Assembly (NCBI GenBank): GCA_022885665.1
Contig: JAGQDJ010000260.1
Span: forward strand, 124,001-188,000
Direction of reading: 5' to 3'
Length of the DNA: 64,000 nucleotides
Source of the DNA: Triops longicaudatus
Taxonomy: Eukaryota; Arthropoda; Branchiopoda; Notostraca; Triopsidae
The notes under the pieces were generated by a model. It was not told where the DNA came from and searched no databases. It worked only from the letters and a program-made list of their open reading frames with translations. Position 1 is the stretch's first letter, and the number at the start of each line of letters is the position of its first letter. Made by a program: the position numbers and the translations under genes. Positions 23,401-36,610 of the stretch are shown here, piece after piece.

Positions 23401-26400
23401 AGTTTCTAATGTGTCTGTAAAGGAAAAAATTAAAATAATGAACAATTATTTGTAGAATCTAGGACATGTGATCTAAATTTCGACACTGAACGCAAATACG
23501 GACTGGTTTCGGCTTAGAGTTCTATGACCAATGAAGCTCACGTGGAATAGCGTGTGATGGAACTAGGAGGCGTGGCTAAGTTGACGCTTTACAAAGCCAC
23601 GTTGGGACTTGACCTAGATTTACCTTGTATAATTATTACTTTTTTATATTTCTGCGTTTTCTTCGTTTTTTTTTTACCTGCATCTCCATTTTCTAAAGCT
23701 TTTTTAAAACTTTAAAACAATCCTAAGTTCTTGTTAACGGTTTTATTAAAATTTCCTTGTTGATGATTTGGTTTAAAAAGTTTAAGACATTGACGAACAA
23801 AATGCTTTACTCAATATACTTTCAGTATAAACTGATATTTATACATGTATTTTATGTATTTTTATATTTCGATTCCTTTTATTTACTTGGATAAGAGGAT
23901 CAAGTATTCCAAGTTCTGGTAAACAGGAAATTTGCACTCCTTTCTGTAACGACATGGAAAAGCCGGTTTAGGTAACCGGAAGTTATTCTTGTCTCTCATG
24001 TCGTTCTCTTTTTAATTTCTCATTCACAGCAAAAGCGGTATTTTTTTAGTGAGAGACAACGTAAAATGGTTAATAAAGTAGTTAGAAATAAACAACAAAA
24101 ACGACAGAAAAAAATTAACGTGCAAAAGAAAGAGTGATGAGCATCCCCTTGCCTCAACAAGGGGATATTCCCACAGGAAGTGGTTATGCAAATAAATTCA
24201 ACAAGCCATGCTTAGCTTCAGGATTTCCTAAAATTCCCCAAACCTGCGGGTAGAATACCCTTTCCTCACAGGGAAAAATGTTAAGCTGCGAGGAAGTGGT
24301 GGATTCTGGGAAAAGAGGGAGTATTGTATTCTACTTCAAGTGATTGTCTTATGGGAAAAAAGGGAAACTTACCCAGAGGAAGCCTTCAAGGTTTCATAGA
24401 AGTTTCATAACTGAAGGCCATGAAAAAGTATGTTTATTGTTGCATGCGTTTTCAGTACGGTACGCAACATTTTCATTGTTGACGAGCAAGGTCGGCGACG
24501 CGTCTTTTGATCCAAGTAGAGCTAGACAGGAAATCGAACGTTTCTGGAGCGCGTGCGGTTGGGGGGGACGAGGAGGAGGGGTGGAGCTAGCGCTTACCCG
24601 GCTCGGCTGCAAACCTTGGGGGCTTTTATCGCCTTGGCCGTGCGTCTTGATGTCCTGGTTTTGTGAACAGCAGAGGGAAGGGGAGGAGCTTGGATGCCCG
24701 GTTAGCTATCTGTTAGCTCGGATGGTTCAGTTTGGTTTCTGGTCTGGTGGCAACGAGACAAGGACGCGCGATTCGTGGGTTTGGGTCTTTTTTCTGTAGT
24801 GGCTGGGGGCGTGCATGCTTTGAATGTAGACTGTGTAAAAATCCCCTAAAATTTTTTTGCGTGCAGTGTCTTCGAAAGAATTAGTTCTTTTTTTATTTCG
24901 AATAAAAATTGGAACCAGTAATCTGGCCATCCGGATGTGTGCGTGAAGTGCGGAGTTCGATACTGCGTTGCGCGTGCGTGCCGACGAGCGAACGTTTTCG
25001 AACCCAGTGCAACGACCTTCTGCTTTTGGATAACACCTCCCTTCAATTTGCTCAATTTTCTTCCCCGGAGTGGATTTACCCAAACCGAATTTACTCGCTC
25101 ATCCCTTTTTGTTCCATTTCGGACGATATTTTTTTCCCCTTCTAAAAATATAATCATTTGGAATGCGTTATGACGTCACAACGTAGCCTCAAGGTACGAG
25201 TAACGGAATTCTTGTGTTTATCATGCTTTAAGGCGGGTTAAAGAATACTAGAGTGGGCGTACCCTTAGAATCTTTGGCGTTCTTTTGTACGATCGATACT
25301 TCAGTCCGTTTTTGTTTGTGTTCCCACGGTAGATTCGATTAGGGGGGACAGGGGGGTCATCCTTTGTTAAAAGTTTCATCCGCTCTCTGATTTTCCAACG
25401 TTCGCAACGTCCATTCACCCTCTGCTTTAGCCCCGCCCATCCGACGAGCAGCCCCATTGTCCGCCAACGTTGGGAGTAAGAAAGGGAAAAACTGTTATTT
25501 GACTTAGGCAGACGTGGCCTCCAGCGCCCAAATCGGAAGGGGATCTCTTCTCGAACCTGAATAATAATAATAAAAAGAGTCTTTGGACGAGAAAAGGGGC
25601 CCAGGCTTGATGATGGTGATGATGATGGGGCGCCTCTTTGACCTAAGCCTCCTTTTGGGAAAGATGAGAAACGTGAAGGAACCCAGAAGGTTGAACCTTT
25701 TTTTCTTGACGGGTTTTTCGGCAGCTTTTCGTTTGCCTTATGGTGTAATGTTCAGAAAGGCCGATGTAGTAGCAGATATTGTGAACGTGAGCTAGGAGAA
25801 ATCTCTGAAGGAGTTGAGAACGTAAAGATGCAACAAAATGAGATATAACTAATATTGGTACTTCAAATAGATTTTTTTATTTTTTTATTATTATTTTTTT
25901 AATGCCAGTTATGGTTAAATTCCTAGCAGTAGTAAAGCAATGGAAGAAATATGCGATTGAGAGAAGTGAAAAGATTGTAGAAAGGAGAAGAATGATGGTA
26001 TAGACTAGAAATGTTAGAATGTGTTCGAGGAAAGGTGGCCAGGTTCAGGAACGCTGAGGCGAATGGAATTTCAGAGAGGCGAAGAAAGGAACTACGTCGT
26101 TTTCAGAACGGTGAAAATAAAGAAAATAGGGCCAGAAAAATAAAATTTTGTTGTGAAGAAAATGGTGAAGTTTCGATGCACTCAATAAGCTAATCACTGT
26201 AAATTTTACGAAGGGATTTGTGCAAGAGATGAAGTGGTCAATAGGTGAATGCCTACGAACAAGAACAAATTAATTAATTATGAGAAAAAAGTGACGAAGA
26301 AGAGCACTGCAGAAGAGTATTTTACCATGTCTAAAGCGGCTGATTTTACGAACTTAACCCACAAAACAAGGCCGTTACGATTATTATTATTATTATAATT

Positions 26401-29400
26401 AATAGTAATAATAATAATTATCGTTATTATAACTTAATCAGAACGCTCCTATGGTTTATGTAGGTCAAATGATACATATTTATATGATAATATTTATAAT
26501 AATATTGTAAATTATAAATAACTATACATATAATAACGCAATAAGGCCGTGTTTCCACTGCCAAACACGTGTTACTAAGCAAGTCAGAACGGATTACCGT
26601 GCTAATTTCGCTGGTTAACACGTTCGTGCCGTATTTACAGATGCAGACACAGCACAAATTATCTAAAAAACGCGTTTGTGGGCAAAACTAGCTATTTAAT
26701 TAAAACGGAAATATAAGAAAAGTTGAATGGGAAAATGTTTTACGAAGAAGAATGCGAAATGACACCTGTAGGAATTACACAGAAGGTAAAACGTTCATGT
26801 TTTTGGCATTCCATGCAGTTGAGTTAAAACTAGAACACATTCTTGTCTAAACTAACATTTTCTCAGCCAATTTTTTCATTATTTTATTTATTTTCGCTTG
26901 AAGTTCCATTCAAGGGTTGGATTTAAACGCTCAAAAAGCCAATCAGTTTTGAAAAAAAAAAGACGAAAGGGAGAAAGTAAGCCTACAAAAGCACTTTAAG
27001 CGTGTGTGAGCCCTGATGGAACGCAGTACTTCCGGTTCTTTCTTCTTTGGCCCAACTTTCTTGAGATAAAACGGAAAATTGGAAGAAGAAGAGAGAAGAA
27101 AGCGAAGAGAAGGTATAATGGAGGGCGAAAAGGACTCCAGAGGGTGAGAAGGGTCACTTTTGAAGAGTGGCTGGCGAGTAAAATTTGAAATGCGAACAGT
27201 CCAAAGATTGGGGCCGAAAAAAATCTATTTTTAGGTTGGCGACCCAGACGTACTCGCTTTTTGGTAGCAGGCCAGGCGCTCTCAGACGAAACCAGCCAGG
27301 GTTTTGATGGTACGGTACGGTTTGATGGTGACCCTGAAGGAGTTTTATTTAGTTGCTATGGCTACCTTTACCTTTTTGGACCCATTTTTTTCCTCCCTTA
27401 AAAGCCCCACGAAAAAAGTAAATGTTTATGGCAGGCTGTGACCGAAAGCCTGATTTCTTTCCTTAAAAAAATGGGTTCGTTTCGGCAGAAAAGTTATATA
27501 ACGTCACGCTAAGACGAGTTTCGCCTACCATAAAGTCTCCAAATGTCCACCGTAGCAAATTGGGACAATTCTCCGAAAAGTTTGCTCTTTTTGGGGGGAA
27601 TGGGATGAAACAGTGACGTTTTGAAACAAATCTCAAAATAAGGTTTAATTTTTTTTTTTTTTTTGAAGATTGTAGGGTTGGAAATTGAATAGGCTGAAAA
27701 GCAATAGAAAGTCTATGAAACATAGGCGTGTCGAATCAGAAAGGCCGGCTGGGGTACACAGCTTGTTTGCTGTCTTGAAAGTCTACCGTGGATAAAAGTG
27801 GAAGAAAGTGTAACAAAAGATGGCAACAGACGGGCCAAGGTGGGCGGAACTTGTAGAGATCCGGATTTTGGGGTTCTTTGTTCTTTCTTTCCAGGTTGAG
27901 AATAGACCAAGGTTGTTAATTGTTCGACGTAGTAATGTTTCACGGGAACAGATGTTTGGGTTACATTTAGAGAAATTGTAAAGTTTCGACTGTCTAAAGT
28001 TTGGACTTTTTTAAATAAAAAAAGCACTAAAGGTTGACTTAAAGTTACGAAAGATTGCCTGGAGAAATGAAACGTGTTTGTTTTCGTTAACGAATGGGGT
28101 TTGTTTACCTTTTTTTGTGGCGTATGTGCAGGGCCAAGCGGTCTTTTTTGACGTTGCTGTACGAGGAGCCGGCGTATGATCGCGCCAAAGAAGTCCATTT
28201 ACGTCTGGGACTCATGTGCAAAGTGGGAGGAGACTGGGAAGAAGCCTTGAAACATTACCAACTTGCGTTAATCGATTGCTCCGTAGCGACGTTTACGTCC
28301 CTGGAAAGTAAGCACGCCAAAACGTGGATATTTTGTCATAATTTAATACTTTTTTAATCTTAGTGAGCTTTTTTCATTTTATTTTTTATTATTTTATTTA
28401 TTTATTTTTATTTTTCAATGTTTGTTGCACATTTAATTGCACTTTGATTGTTAAGCGTGATTTCGTTTTGTATGGGCACGTTTGATTCACTTCAAATAAA
28501 GTAAATGTTCTTAATATTATGATTAACACAATAACGATCGTTGTGCTATAAGTTTTGAATAATAAAGAAAAGGAAACGCACTTCACGTCTTTATTAAATT
28601 AAAAAGATTGATCTTTTGTGCATTATATTATTTTTTTCGTTGAAGAACATTACTGGGGTCATGTGCTCTTATTTCGGCTTTCCATTGTCCTTTTTTATCT
28701 TTTTTTTATGCTCATTGTCCGAAAAAGGCTGAATAACTGTTGTGGCGAGTATGGAAAAACCATTAGCGTTTAACTGCACCTGTACGAGAAACTGATGCCA
28801 TTCAGGTTATTCACGGCAGCACGTGTTAGTTATTACTCTTTTTTTGTTTCGCTCATCGAGCCAGAGTTCGCGTAGGAAATTGTTATTCCAGGTGCAGCAA
28901 ACGGAAGCCCAACTGGCGTGACATTAGGTTCAGACAGCATTGACGCCAAATATATCAAGAGCCTCAATTAAGGTCACATTTTAGTCTTCATAGCAATTGG
29001 TTTTCAGTTATAGAGTTTCGTTCCATTTTTTTTTATTAATAACGCTGGCTTTGGTTTTATTTGTAACTTTGTGTTAGTTGGCATTATTCAGATAAAGTTG
29101 GCGAAGGTCGATAGGTTTCAACGAGAAGTTATAAGTTTCTATTATGGCTTGCTGAAAGTTTGGGCTTCGTCGAGAGATCCGGAACCATTCGGGAATTTAT
29201 TAAAAATAAATGAATTTTTTCTTTATTTTTTCTGTATTTTTCTTTATGTTATTTTTCTTATTTTCTCTCTCTTCTTTCTTTATTTTTTATATATTTATCA
29301 TTATTTTTTTTTTTTACTGAAGAGCAATGAAATTCTCAAATGTTGTGCTAGAGATATTTAAGTTCAGGTTACTGATGTCTTTGCAGGAATTTTGCGAAAC

Positions 29401-32400
29401 TCACTACAAGTGTTTGAATTTTAAGTGATGAAAGCCATTTACGCTCACTATCAGGCTGCGATAGGATTTGGACGCTCTAGGCCTTTTCTAGCGTTTTCTA
29501 TGGGGTGTTCGGGGTGATTGACACGGCAGAGGGGAAAGTGGAGGGAAAAGGGCTAATAAAGGGAGCGTGGTGAAAAGGAGGGACAGAGGAGTGAAAGAGC
29601 AAGGCAGACAAAAACGCATTAAAAGAGGGGAGAAAATCAATAGTTGGTGTACGTAAGAGAAGAGGATGTGAGCGGTTTCACGTTTGCACATTGGTTTAGC
29701 GTTACGATGCTTTTGTTACGTAACAGTATAAGGTTGATTTCTACTATTTTAAATAATTTTATTCTTAGATTACTAAATTCTTTTTACTAGGTTTTATTGA
29801 AGTTCTAGTAGCTTTATATTCTAGTTAGCGTTTTAGCCTCGTTTTTTTGTGGATTCCGTGTACAGTTTTATTTGGAAAGTTTTCATTTATGTTGAGTACA
29901 TTTGGCGACATGCACACAGTTTTAATGTGTCTTCTGTTGCTCACAGTTTTAATTTGTCTTATCTTGTCGATCTAGTTCGTTTCCATATTGGACACGTGTA
30001 CGAAGCCCAAGGGAAAATCAAACTAGCGAAGGAATATTATGAAAAACTGTTGCAAGAAAAGGATGTACCGGTTTTACTTCGCGCGGACATTTGCCGTCAA
30101 TTAGGTAAACTTCTAGTTCTATTTTATTTTTTAATATTAATTTTCTTTTGTCTGGCCTTATCCAGGGTGGTTGTACCATTGTGTAGAGACTCTTGGGGAT
30201 AAAAGTAGCCGGGAATCGACAGCTATTCAATACCTGAAAGCGGCCGTGGACGCGGATCCGAAATCCGGACAGAGTTTGTACTTGTTGGGCCGGTGTTACG
30301 CCTCAGTGGGCAAAGTGCATGAAGCTTTTTTGGCGTATCGCAACTCGGTAGACAAATCCGAGGGCAACGCGGATACGTGGTGCTCCATTGGAGTGCTTTA
30401 TCAACAGCAAAATCAGCCTATGGACGCTTTGCAAGCCTATATTTGTGCTGTGCAGTTAGACAAAGGCCATACCGCGGCGTGGACCAACCTAGGAATACTT
30501 TACGAATCGGCTGCTCAACCCCGAGACGCCTTAGCGTGTTATGTCAACGCCGCTCGCGGCTCAAAAGTACCTCTTCACCCTGATCTGATCCGGAGGACCA
30601 AGTTTTTGCAAGTGCAGCTAGAAAATTGTCCCACTCCAACGCCCAGTTCCAAGTAAAATATCCTTTCGCCTGTGTCTTCCTTCTGATTCAGTGAAAATTT
30701 CCTTTTAAGTTTGTTCATTTGCGTTTCTATAATTTATATGTTCATGGATACGTAGCATTGCGTCTATTTAAAGTTGAGTTTCTTGTCCAATTTATTATTA
30801 TTATTATTACTATTATTATTAAAATATTATTATTATTACTATTATTATAATATTATTATTGAGATCTATGAAAGTAAAAGTCTGAAAGAAAAGATTATAG
30901 GAATTGAAGGTTTAATAAATTGCTTTTTGCTTTGCAATTGCGAACGGAAGAGCGAGGCCATTGCCTTCGATTGAAGACGCCTGGAACCTTCCGATTTCGG
31001 CAGAAATGAACTCCAGGCAGCAGCAGCAGCTGCAACAAGCAGCTGCAAGAGCGGGCACCATGTACCAGAAACAACCGTTTTCACCAGGGACCACGAGCGT
31101 ACCTCCTGGTCACGCCCCTTTCTCTCATCCCGGAGCTGTGGAGGGACCTCCGCAAGCCAAACGTTTCAAGGTAAAAATTGATGGGTCGCGCTGTATACCT
31201 GTAATTCAGAAAATATTTTTCTTTATTGGAACTGTACAACGTATCTATGTTTCCCAGTAATATTTTTTTTTTTGCAGCAGTTTCTTGATTTTGCGGAACG
31301 TATCCTCCACGAATTTGAGCAAATTGACTTTTATTTTATTTGAAAGCGATTTTTTATTATTTTTATTCTTATTATATTTTATGTTTCGGTATTATTTTTT
31401 ATTTTTTTATATTATATTTAATTTTTTCGTTATTTTTTATTATTATTTTTCGTTATTTTTACTTATTTTTATTTTATTTATTTTTTTATTTATTTTTTAT
31501 TTTATTTTTTTTCTTGATGTGTTACTTCTATGTGTTAGCTCCGAGAAAGTATTTTAAAAGGAACGATTTTGTAAGGAAATGTTATGCAACCTAACACTTT
31601 CTTAACGGTTTTTTTTATTGCGAGATATTGTTTGCATTCGTTTAACGTTGAATACACTGTAATCGCGTTCATCATATGTAAAACAGCACCATAAAAAGAA
31701 ACACAAGTATGACAAAGAGACAGGTGTGCGGTTATTTAAAAGAAAAGCGTTTTGTTAACGTGCAACTTTAATACCAGGCACAAAACTCGTTTGTGTCCTT
31801 AAAACTCACCTCTCGTCATGAAATTTGGATTATGAACGAAAGAATCAGGTCTCGAATAGACGCAGCTGGAATGAGATTGTTGCGAAAAGTTGCGAATGTT
31901 AGCCGCAAGGATAGGACGATGTAACCTTTTGTTAAAGCCAGATATTGGAAGCATAATAATTATGTATTTTTTATTTTCTACAAAAAGTAAATCTTTATTG
32001 ATTTCAAATATCCATATTGTATTTATTTAAAATTTTAATTTATTGGTTTCGACAGGCTGAAGTTGAAGCCGGTGTTCAGCAACAACCACCTGTGCGACCT
32101 TCCGTGCCAGCTTTCTACTTGAACCAGCAGCAGCTGCAAATGCTACAGTACCTGCAGCAAAACCAGTCCACCCTGAACCCGCAGCAGCAGCAAATGCTGC
32201 AACAGCTCATGCACAACTATCGCTTAATGCAACAGCACCAACAACAACTCCGTCAACAACAGCAGCAACAACAGATGACACCGCAGCGGATGCCTTTTAC
32301 GAATGGTCCACCGGTTCGTCCACCCATGGTTGCCAACGCTCCGGCAACGGCTCAGCCTAACCGTCCAGCGTACTCGAACCCTTACCCGACCCCTGTAGTT

Positions 32401-35074
32401 ACGCCTACACCTTTACCTTTACCTGTTTCACCTTCTTCAAGCGTTTCAGTCAGCGACCAAGAATTACAGGCCATTTTAGCCCAAAAGGACATCGCCACTT
32501 CGTTGGCCGAAGATTTGCTCAAGCAGTTTGGCGCTGATTTAGAAGCCGTGGAACCCACTGCACCGACGCAGGCGGTGAAAATCGAAGCCCCGCCCACAGA
32601 ACTGCCTTCACAGCCTCAGGCTCCGCCCCCGCAGCGTCCTCAGGCTCCTGTGACGCAGTCAGCTCCCTCTACCATTCGTTTAGTACCCGAACCGACACCC
32701 GTGCTCGCTTTTGGCGGCCCAATGGGCCGCTCAGGCGTGTGCCCTAAGAAGCTACAGCAGCAGAAGAAGTGGGCGTTGTCGCAGCTGATTGCCGATTCTT
32801 CCGACGAGGACCATAAAGAGAAATTGCTACCGCCCGAGCCACCCTTGACCGCTACGGCCCAAGAAATCTTGGATGTTTGTGCCAAGATGAGCGGCTTGCA
32901 AGGTTTACGACACTGTAACATTGTGTCGGAGAAAGTAGCCCCGCCCCATCCCCCGGATCCGCCTAAAATGGTGTTGACCAAAGATCAACTACTGCCTCCC
33001 ACGCCTAGCGTGTATTTGGACAACAAAAAGGACGCTTTTAGCTTCCAATTGCAGGAATTTTGTCTGCAGCATCCGATCGCGGTCGTCCGGGGCATGGCGT
33101 CGGCTTTGAAGCTGGATTTGGGTCTGTTTTCGACCAAAACGTTGGTGGAAGCCAATCCTGACCATCCGGTGGAAGTGAGAACGCAAATGCAGCAGACGTC
33201 GGATGAGAATTTTGATCCGGTGACGCACAAGAAGGTGTGGAATTGCGCTTCGCACCGTTCGATCACGACCATCGCGCGCTACGCGCAGTATCAGGCGTCG
33301 AGCTTCCAAGATAGCTTGAAGGACGAGCAGGAAAGGAATAATTCGGGGAGTCAGAGTGGAGGCTCGTCGTTGGGCGGAGTAGCAGGCAATGGGAGTGGCA
33401 CGTTGGTGGGCGGCATACATCGATTGGATTCCGACTCGGATTCCAAAGATTCGAGCAGCCAAGTTGGGAAGAGGAGGAGGAAGAACGGACACAAGACGAT
33501 TAAATTTGGGACAAACGTGGATTTGTCTGACGAACGCAAGTGGAGACCGCAGTTGCAGGAATTGATGAAGTTGCCCGCGTTTGCCCGAGTGGTCTCAGCT
33601 GGGAATATGTTGTCACATGTGGGGCATATAATTTTGGGCATGAACACCGTCCAGCTGTACATGAAGGTTTGTTTTGTTTTAATTCGTTAAATGCATTAAT
33701 TTTGCAAGTTTGTCAAATTTCGCTCTTTTCTAGGTTCCTGGAAGTCGAACTCCTGGACATCAAGAAAATAACAACTTTTGCTCCATTAATATAAATATCG
33801 GTCCGGGTGACTGTGAATGGTTTGGAGTACCTGACGCGTATTGGGGCATGATCCATAAACTGTGTGAGAAAAACAACATAAATTACTTGCATGGTTCGTG
33901 GTGGCCATCCATTGATGATCTTCTGGAAGCTCAAGTCCCGGTTTACCGATTCTTGCAAAAGCCGGGTGATCTCGTTTGGGTGAATTCTGGTAGGTTTCCT
34001 TTATTATTATTTTTTTCCTGGTTCATTTTTTTATTTATTTATATTTATTTTGTTGTACTTATTTATTATATATTTTTGATTATTATTTTATTATATTTAA
34101 TTATTGTTATTATTATTATTTTATTATATTTCATTATTATTATTATTTATTTCATTATATTACATTATATATTTATCTTGTTTGATATTATTTTTTATTA
34201 TTATTTTATTTTAATTATTGTAATATTTTCATGGTAATAGCGTACTATATTGATTGTCACTTGATGAAAAAGTGGTAAAGAACGCGGAAGTATTAATTTT
34301 TGCTTTGTTTAGGCTGCGTTCACTGGGTACAAGCTGTGGGTTGGTGCAACAACATTGCGTGGAACGTGGGACCTCTGACAGCTCGTCAATATAAATTAGC
34401 CATTGAACGCTATGAATGGAATAAGTTGCAGAGTTTTAAGAGCATTGTACCTATGGTGCACTTGTCATGGAACTTGGCGCGGAATATTAAAGTGTCTGAT
34501 CCTAAGCTCTTCGATCTCATCAAGTAAGTCCGGCAGAGTTGTGGCAAAGTATAGGATATGTTTGTAATAATGATTACTTTGCTTTATCTTAGATATTGTC
34601 TCATGAAAACGCTGCGATATTCTCAGCTCGCGTTACAGTTTGTGCGTTCGAAAGGTGTCGACGTAAGATTCCATGGGAGGGCCAAAAACGAGGCGTCGCA
34701 CTATTGTGGTCAGTGTGAGGTAAGCTATTGTTTAATTTTCTTCTTGTTCATGGTTTTAACGTATTGGTTACTCAAAATAACGTTTTAATGTTTAATTTAA
34801 TATTCCCAGGTTGAAGTTTTCAACGTTCTGTTCATTAAAGAACAAGAAAAACGACACGTGGTCCATTGTTTGGATTGTGCTCGGCGACAGAGTCCTTCTT
34901 TAGAAGGTTTTGTGTGCTTGGAAGAATATCACTTGGAAGAACTGATGGACGTTTATGACCGTTTCGCCCTTTATCCAGTAAAGTAGTAAAGTTAGTGCAG
35001 AAATCTATCATTTAATGGCATTTCTTTCCTGTCTGTAGACACTGAATCCTCAACGCCAATCGCAAATTAGCTAG
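20455..35074 (+). CDS. KDM6A: KDM6/UTX histone H3K27 demethylase
   Basis: Thirteen exons: 20455-20558, 20638-20978, 21379-21487, 28132-28307, 29976-30104, 30166-30652, 30957-31170, 32056-33666, 33734-33989, 34313-34523, 34593-34719, 34810-34977, 35039-35074; about 1322 residues (human UTX 1401). TPR repeats fill roughly 100-430, with TWCSIGVLYQQQNQPMDALQ and AYICAVQLD almost as in vertebrates. A Gln/Pro-rich linker follows in the 537-codon exon 8. The JmjC domain has Fe(II) ligands His1066 and Glu1068 (in GHQENNNF) and His1146 (in CVHWVQ), spaced as in UTX. A C-terminal zinc module has HYCGQC and HCLDC. Known role: removes di- and trimethyl marks from H3K27 in MLL3/4 complexes. Exon 7 could begin at 30951 instead; both keep phase. 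Intron 3 is 6.6 kb, far longer than any other here. Confidence 0.95.
24143..24166. repeat. Short perfect hairpin in KDM6 intron 3
   Basis: Stem ATCCCCTTG (24143-24151) and its exact reverse complement (24158-24166) flank a 6-nt loop. It is followed 19 bp later by an ATGCAAAT octamer. Function unknown. Confidence 0.6.
25171..25178. promoter_or_regulatory. CRE/ATF-type palindrome in KDM6 intron 3
   Basis: A perfect TGACGTCA at the right part of the GC-richer patch inside the 6.6-kb intron. Use is inferred. Confidence 0.3.
26378..26423. repeat. AT-rich imperfect inverted repeat built on ATT/AAT units
   Basis: An ATT microsatellite is followed by an AAT microsatellite, bounded by CGA and TCG, so the 46-bp unit is nearly self-complementary and could fold or extrude. 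Confidence 0.6.
28308..29975 (+). other. KDM6 intron 4
   Basis: A 1.7-kb intron. It contains T-rich low-complexity sequence (29210-29320) that yields open frames of Phe, Leu, Tyr and Ile only; no gene is seen. Confidence 0.6.
30789..30861. repeat. ATT microsatellite with an internal duplication
   Basis: ATT repeats interrupted by ACT, with a block that occurs twice in close succession, inside KDM6 intron 6. Confidence 0.7.
31171..32055 (+). other. KDM6 intron 7
   Basis: An 885-bp intron whose section 31340-31530 is T-rich low-complexity DNA on the coding strand. No gene is seen. Confidence 0.6.
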
Positions 35075-35230
35075 AAGTTGCGACTTTCCTCGTTTGGGAT
35101 CGAATACCATGTGCCTCGTCACTTTTTGTATACACTTTGTAACAATTGTTCAAAAAAAAATATTGTGGGATGGCGCACGATTGAATGGCGCCTTTGTCAC
35201 TGCCACGTTGTTTCAGGGATCTTTTCCGTA

Positions 35231-35261
<31 letters not shown>

Positions 35262-35888
35262 GTTTAACAAGTCGGAGCGTAATCTGTCACTGCGTATTTG
35301 CATTTCTCAAAGGAAAAAATAGGACAACAAGTAGACAGGCTAAGAACTAAGAAATAGGGTAAAAGATGGGAAAGAGAGGCACGGCCTACTTTCACAAATT
35401 GTTGCTGTGATACACCTTAAAATGATGCGAGGGATTTGGTGTGCATGTGTTCTGGAGTTCAAAGTTTTTGAATGTGCGTGGATCTCGAATTTGTAGTTAT
35501 GTATATTTTCCTTTAGGTTAAGAAAAGCATTTGCTATATCAGGCAAGTTGATTTAGAGTAAGAAAAAAGTGTAATATGTAAGAAAAGAAGAGGGTTTTCG
35601 GTTTATGTTCTGATGTTCTTACAAATGTGACTTTTGAATTGACTAAACTTTCTTGACGCTTCGAGAGAGACTATCAGCTATAAAACTGCCACAGATTGAG
35701 GAAGCAAAGGTCACGAACATGAAGTGTAGTGCAAAAGATACAATGGTGTAGTGTGTAAAGAAATTTGGATTAGATGATTTTTCAGTGTAATGCTAAAATG
35801 GGCTTTTGAGATTGTATTACTGGGGACGAAAATTTGTCATGCTCCCTGCTCCCAAGCTCAATACGTATGTACATAGTTGACTTTGGTT

Positions 35889-35894
35889 AATAAA
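35889..35894 (+). terminator. Probable KDM6 polyadenylation signal
   Basis: AATAAA about 815 bp beyond the KDM6 stop. No earlier canonical signal was noticed on the plus strand. Confidence 0.35.
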
Positions 35895-36604
35895 ACTTGG
35901 TCATTTTTCACTCAGTCGCGTTCTGTTTCCCGGTCGAGAAAAACCATCACAAAGCCAGGCCCCCCCCCCCCCCTTCGCTGCGCCCCTGTCCCCTACCTGA
36001 AAGAATTCTAATAAATAATAAATGAACAGCTCTAGTCTTCATAAATGACAAAATGAACGATCAACATACTATAACTAAAATATACTTTTAAATAACAAAA
36101 TCGCACTTTTTCCCATGTTATTCCTTATGGGATGTCAAAATTTTTGGCTCCTGAGATGCCCTCAGGGCATGATTACATATTCAAGCTCACTTTTCTCGCT
36201 TATTTGAAGGGCTAGCGCAATAATTCTTGCAGATTCGGAATCCTCTGGTCGAGGCTGACCATTTGCATTCCTTAATTTTCATATTGCAGACATCGGTTAA
36301 TTAGGTTACTTCGGAATTACCGATCATTGTAATTCCAGTAAAATTAAGAAGTACTGTAATATTTGTTCCAGTACAACAAACCGCTTTTGTTGGCAGAAAC
36401 AAATTTTTTTTCTTTATTTTCGTGTTTGTGATTAACATTTTGGACGTGGACGAGATTTACGTTCGTCAAATTCCTTATCTAAAACCCAAGGAACTGATAA
36501 TCCGAAATATTGATCCAAAGACTGCAAAACCTCCAAATTTACATAAACAAGAGGGGGTCAAATTAAACATAAATAAGACAAGTAAAACATTTTAAGCGTC
36601 ACTG

Positions 36605-36610
36605 TTTATT
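36605..36610 (-). terminator. Probable SF3B1 polyadenylation signal
   Basis: AATAAA on the minus strand, 152 bp beyond the SF3B1 stop codon. Confidence 0.5.

Larger units (their letters stand above)
21488..28131 (+). other. KDM6 intron 3 (6.6 kb)
   Basis: The largest intron in the window, splitting a TPR codon pair between exons 3 and 4. I found no nested gene with splice support on either strand. It contains a 9-bp-stem hairpin (24143-24166), an ATGCAAAT octamer (24186-24193), a relatively GC-rich patch around 24500-25500 with a CRE palindrome at 25171-25178, and an AT-repeat inverted sequence at 26378-26423. An enhancer or internal promoter is possible but not shown. Confidence 0.6.

Noticed and set aside
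24344..24799. 151-codon plus-strand frame inside KDM6 intron 3
   Set aside because: Composition follows the GC-richer patch, there is no family resemblance, and it lies within a clear intron.
27713..28198. 161-codon minus-strand frame over KDM6 exon 4
   Set aside because: It is the antisense shadow of a TPR exon plus intron; it has no domain or splice support.
31285..31594. Hydrophobic frames that look like membrane proteins
   Set aside because: They are translations of T-rich low-complexity intron DNA.
32989..33492. 167-codon minus-strand frame over KDM6 exon 8
   Set aside because: Antisense of a conserved coding exon; Gln- and Pro-rich codons leave the reverse frame open.
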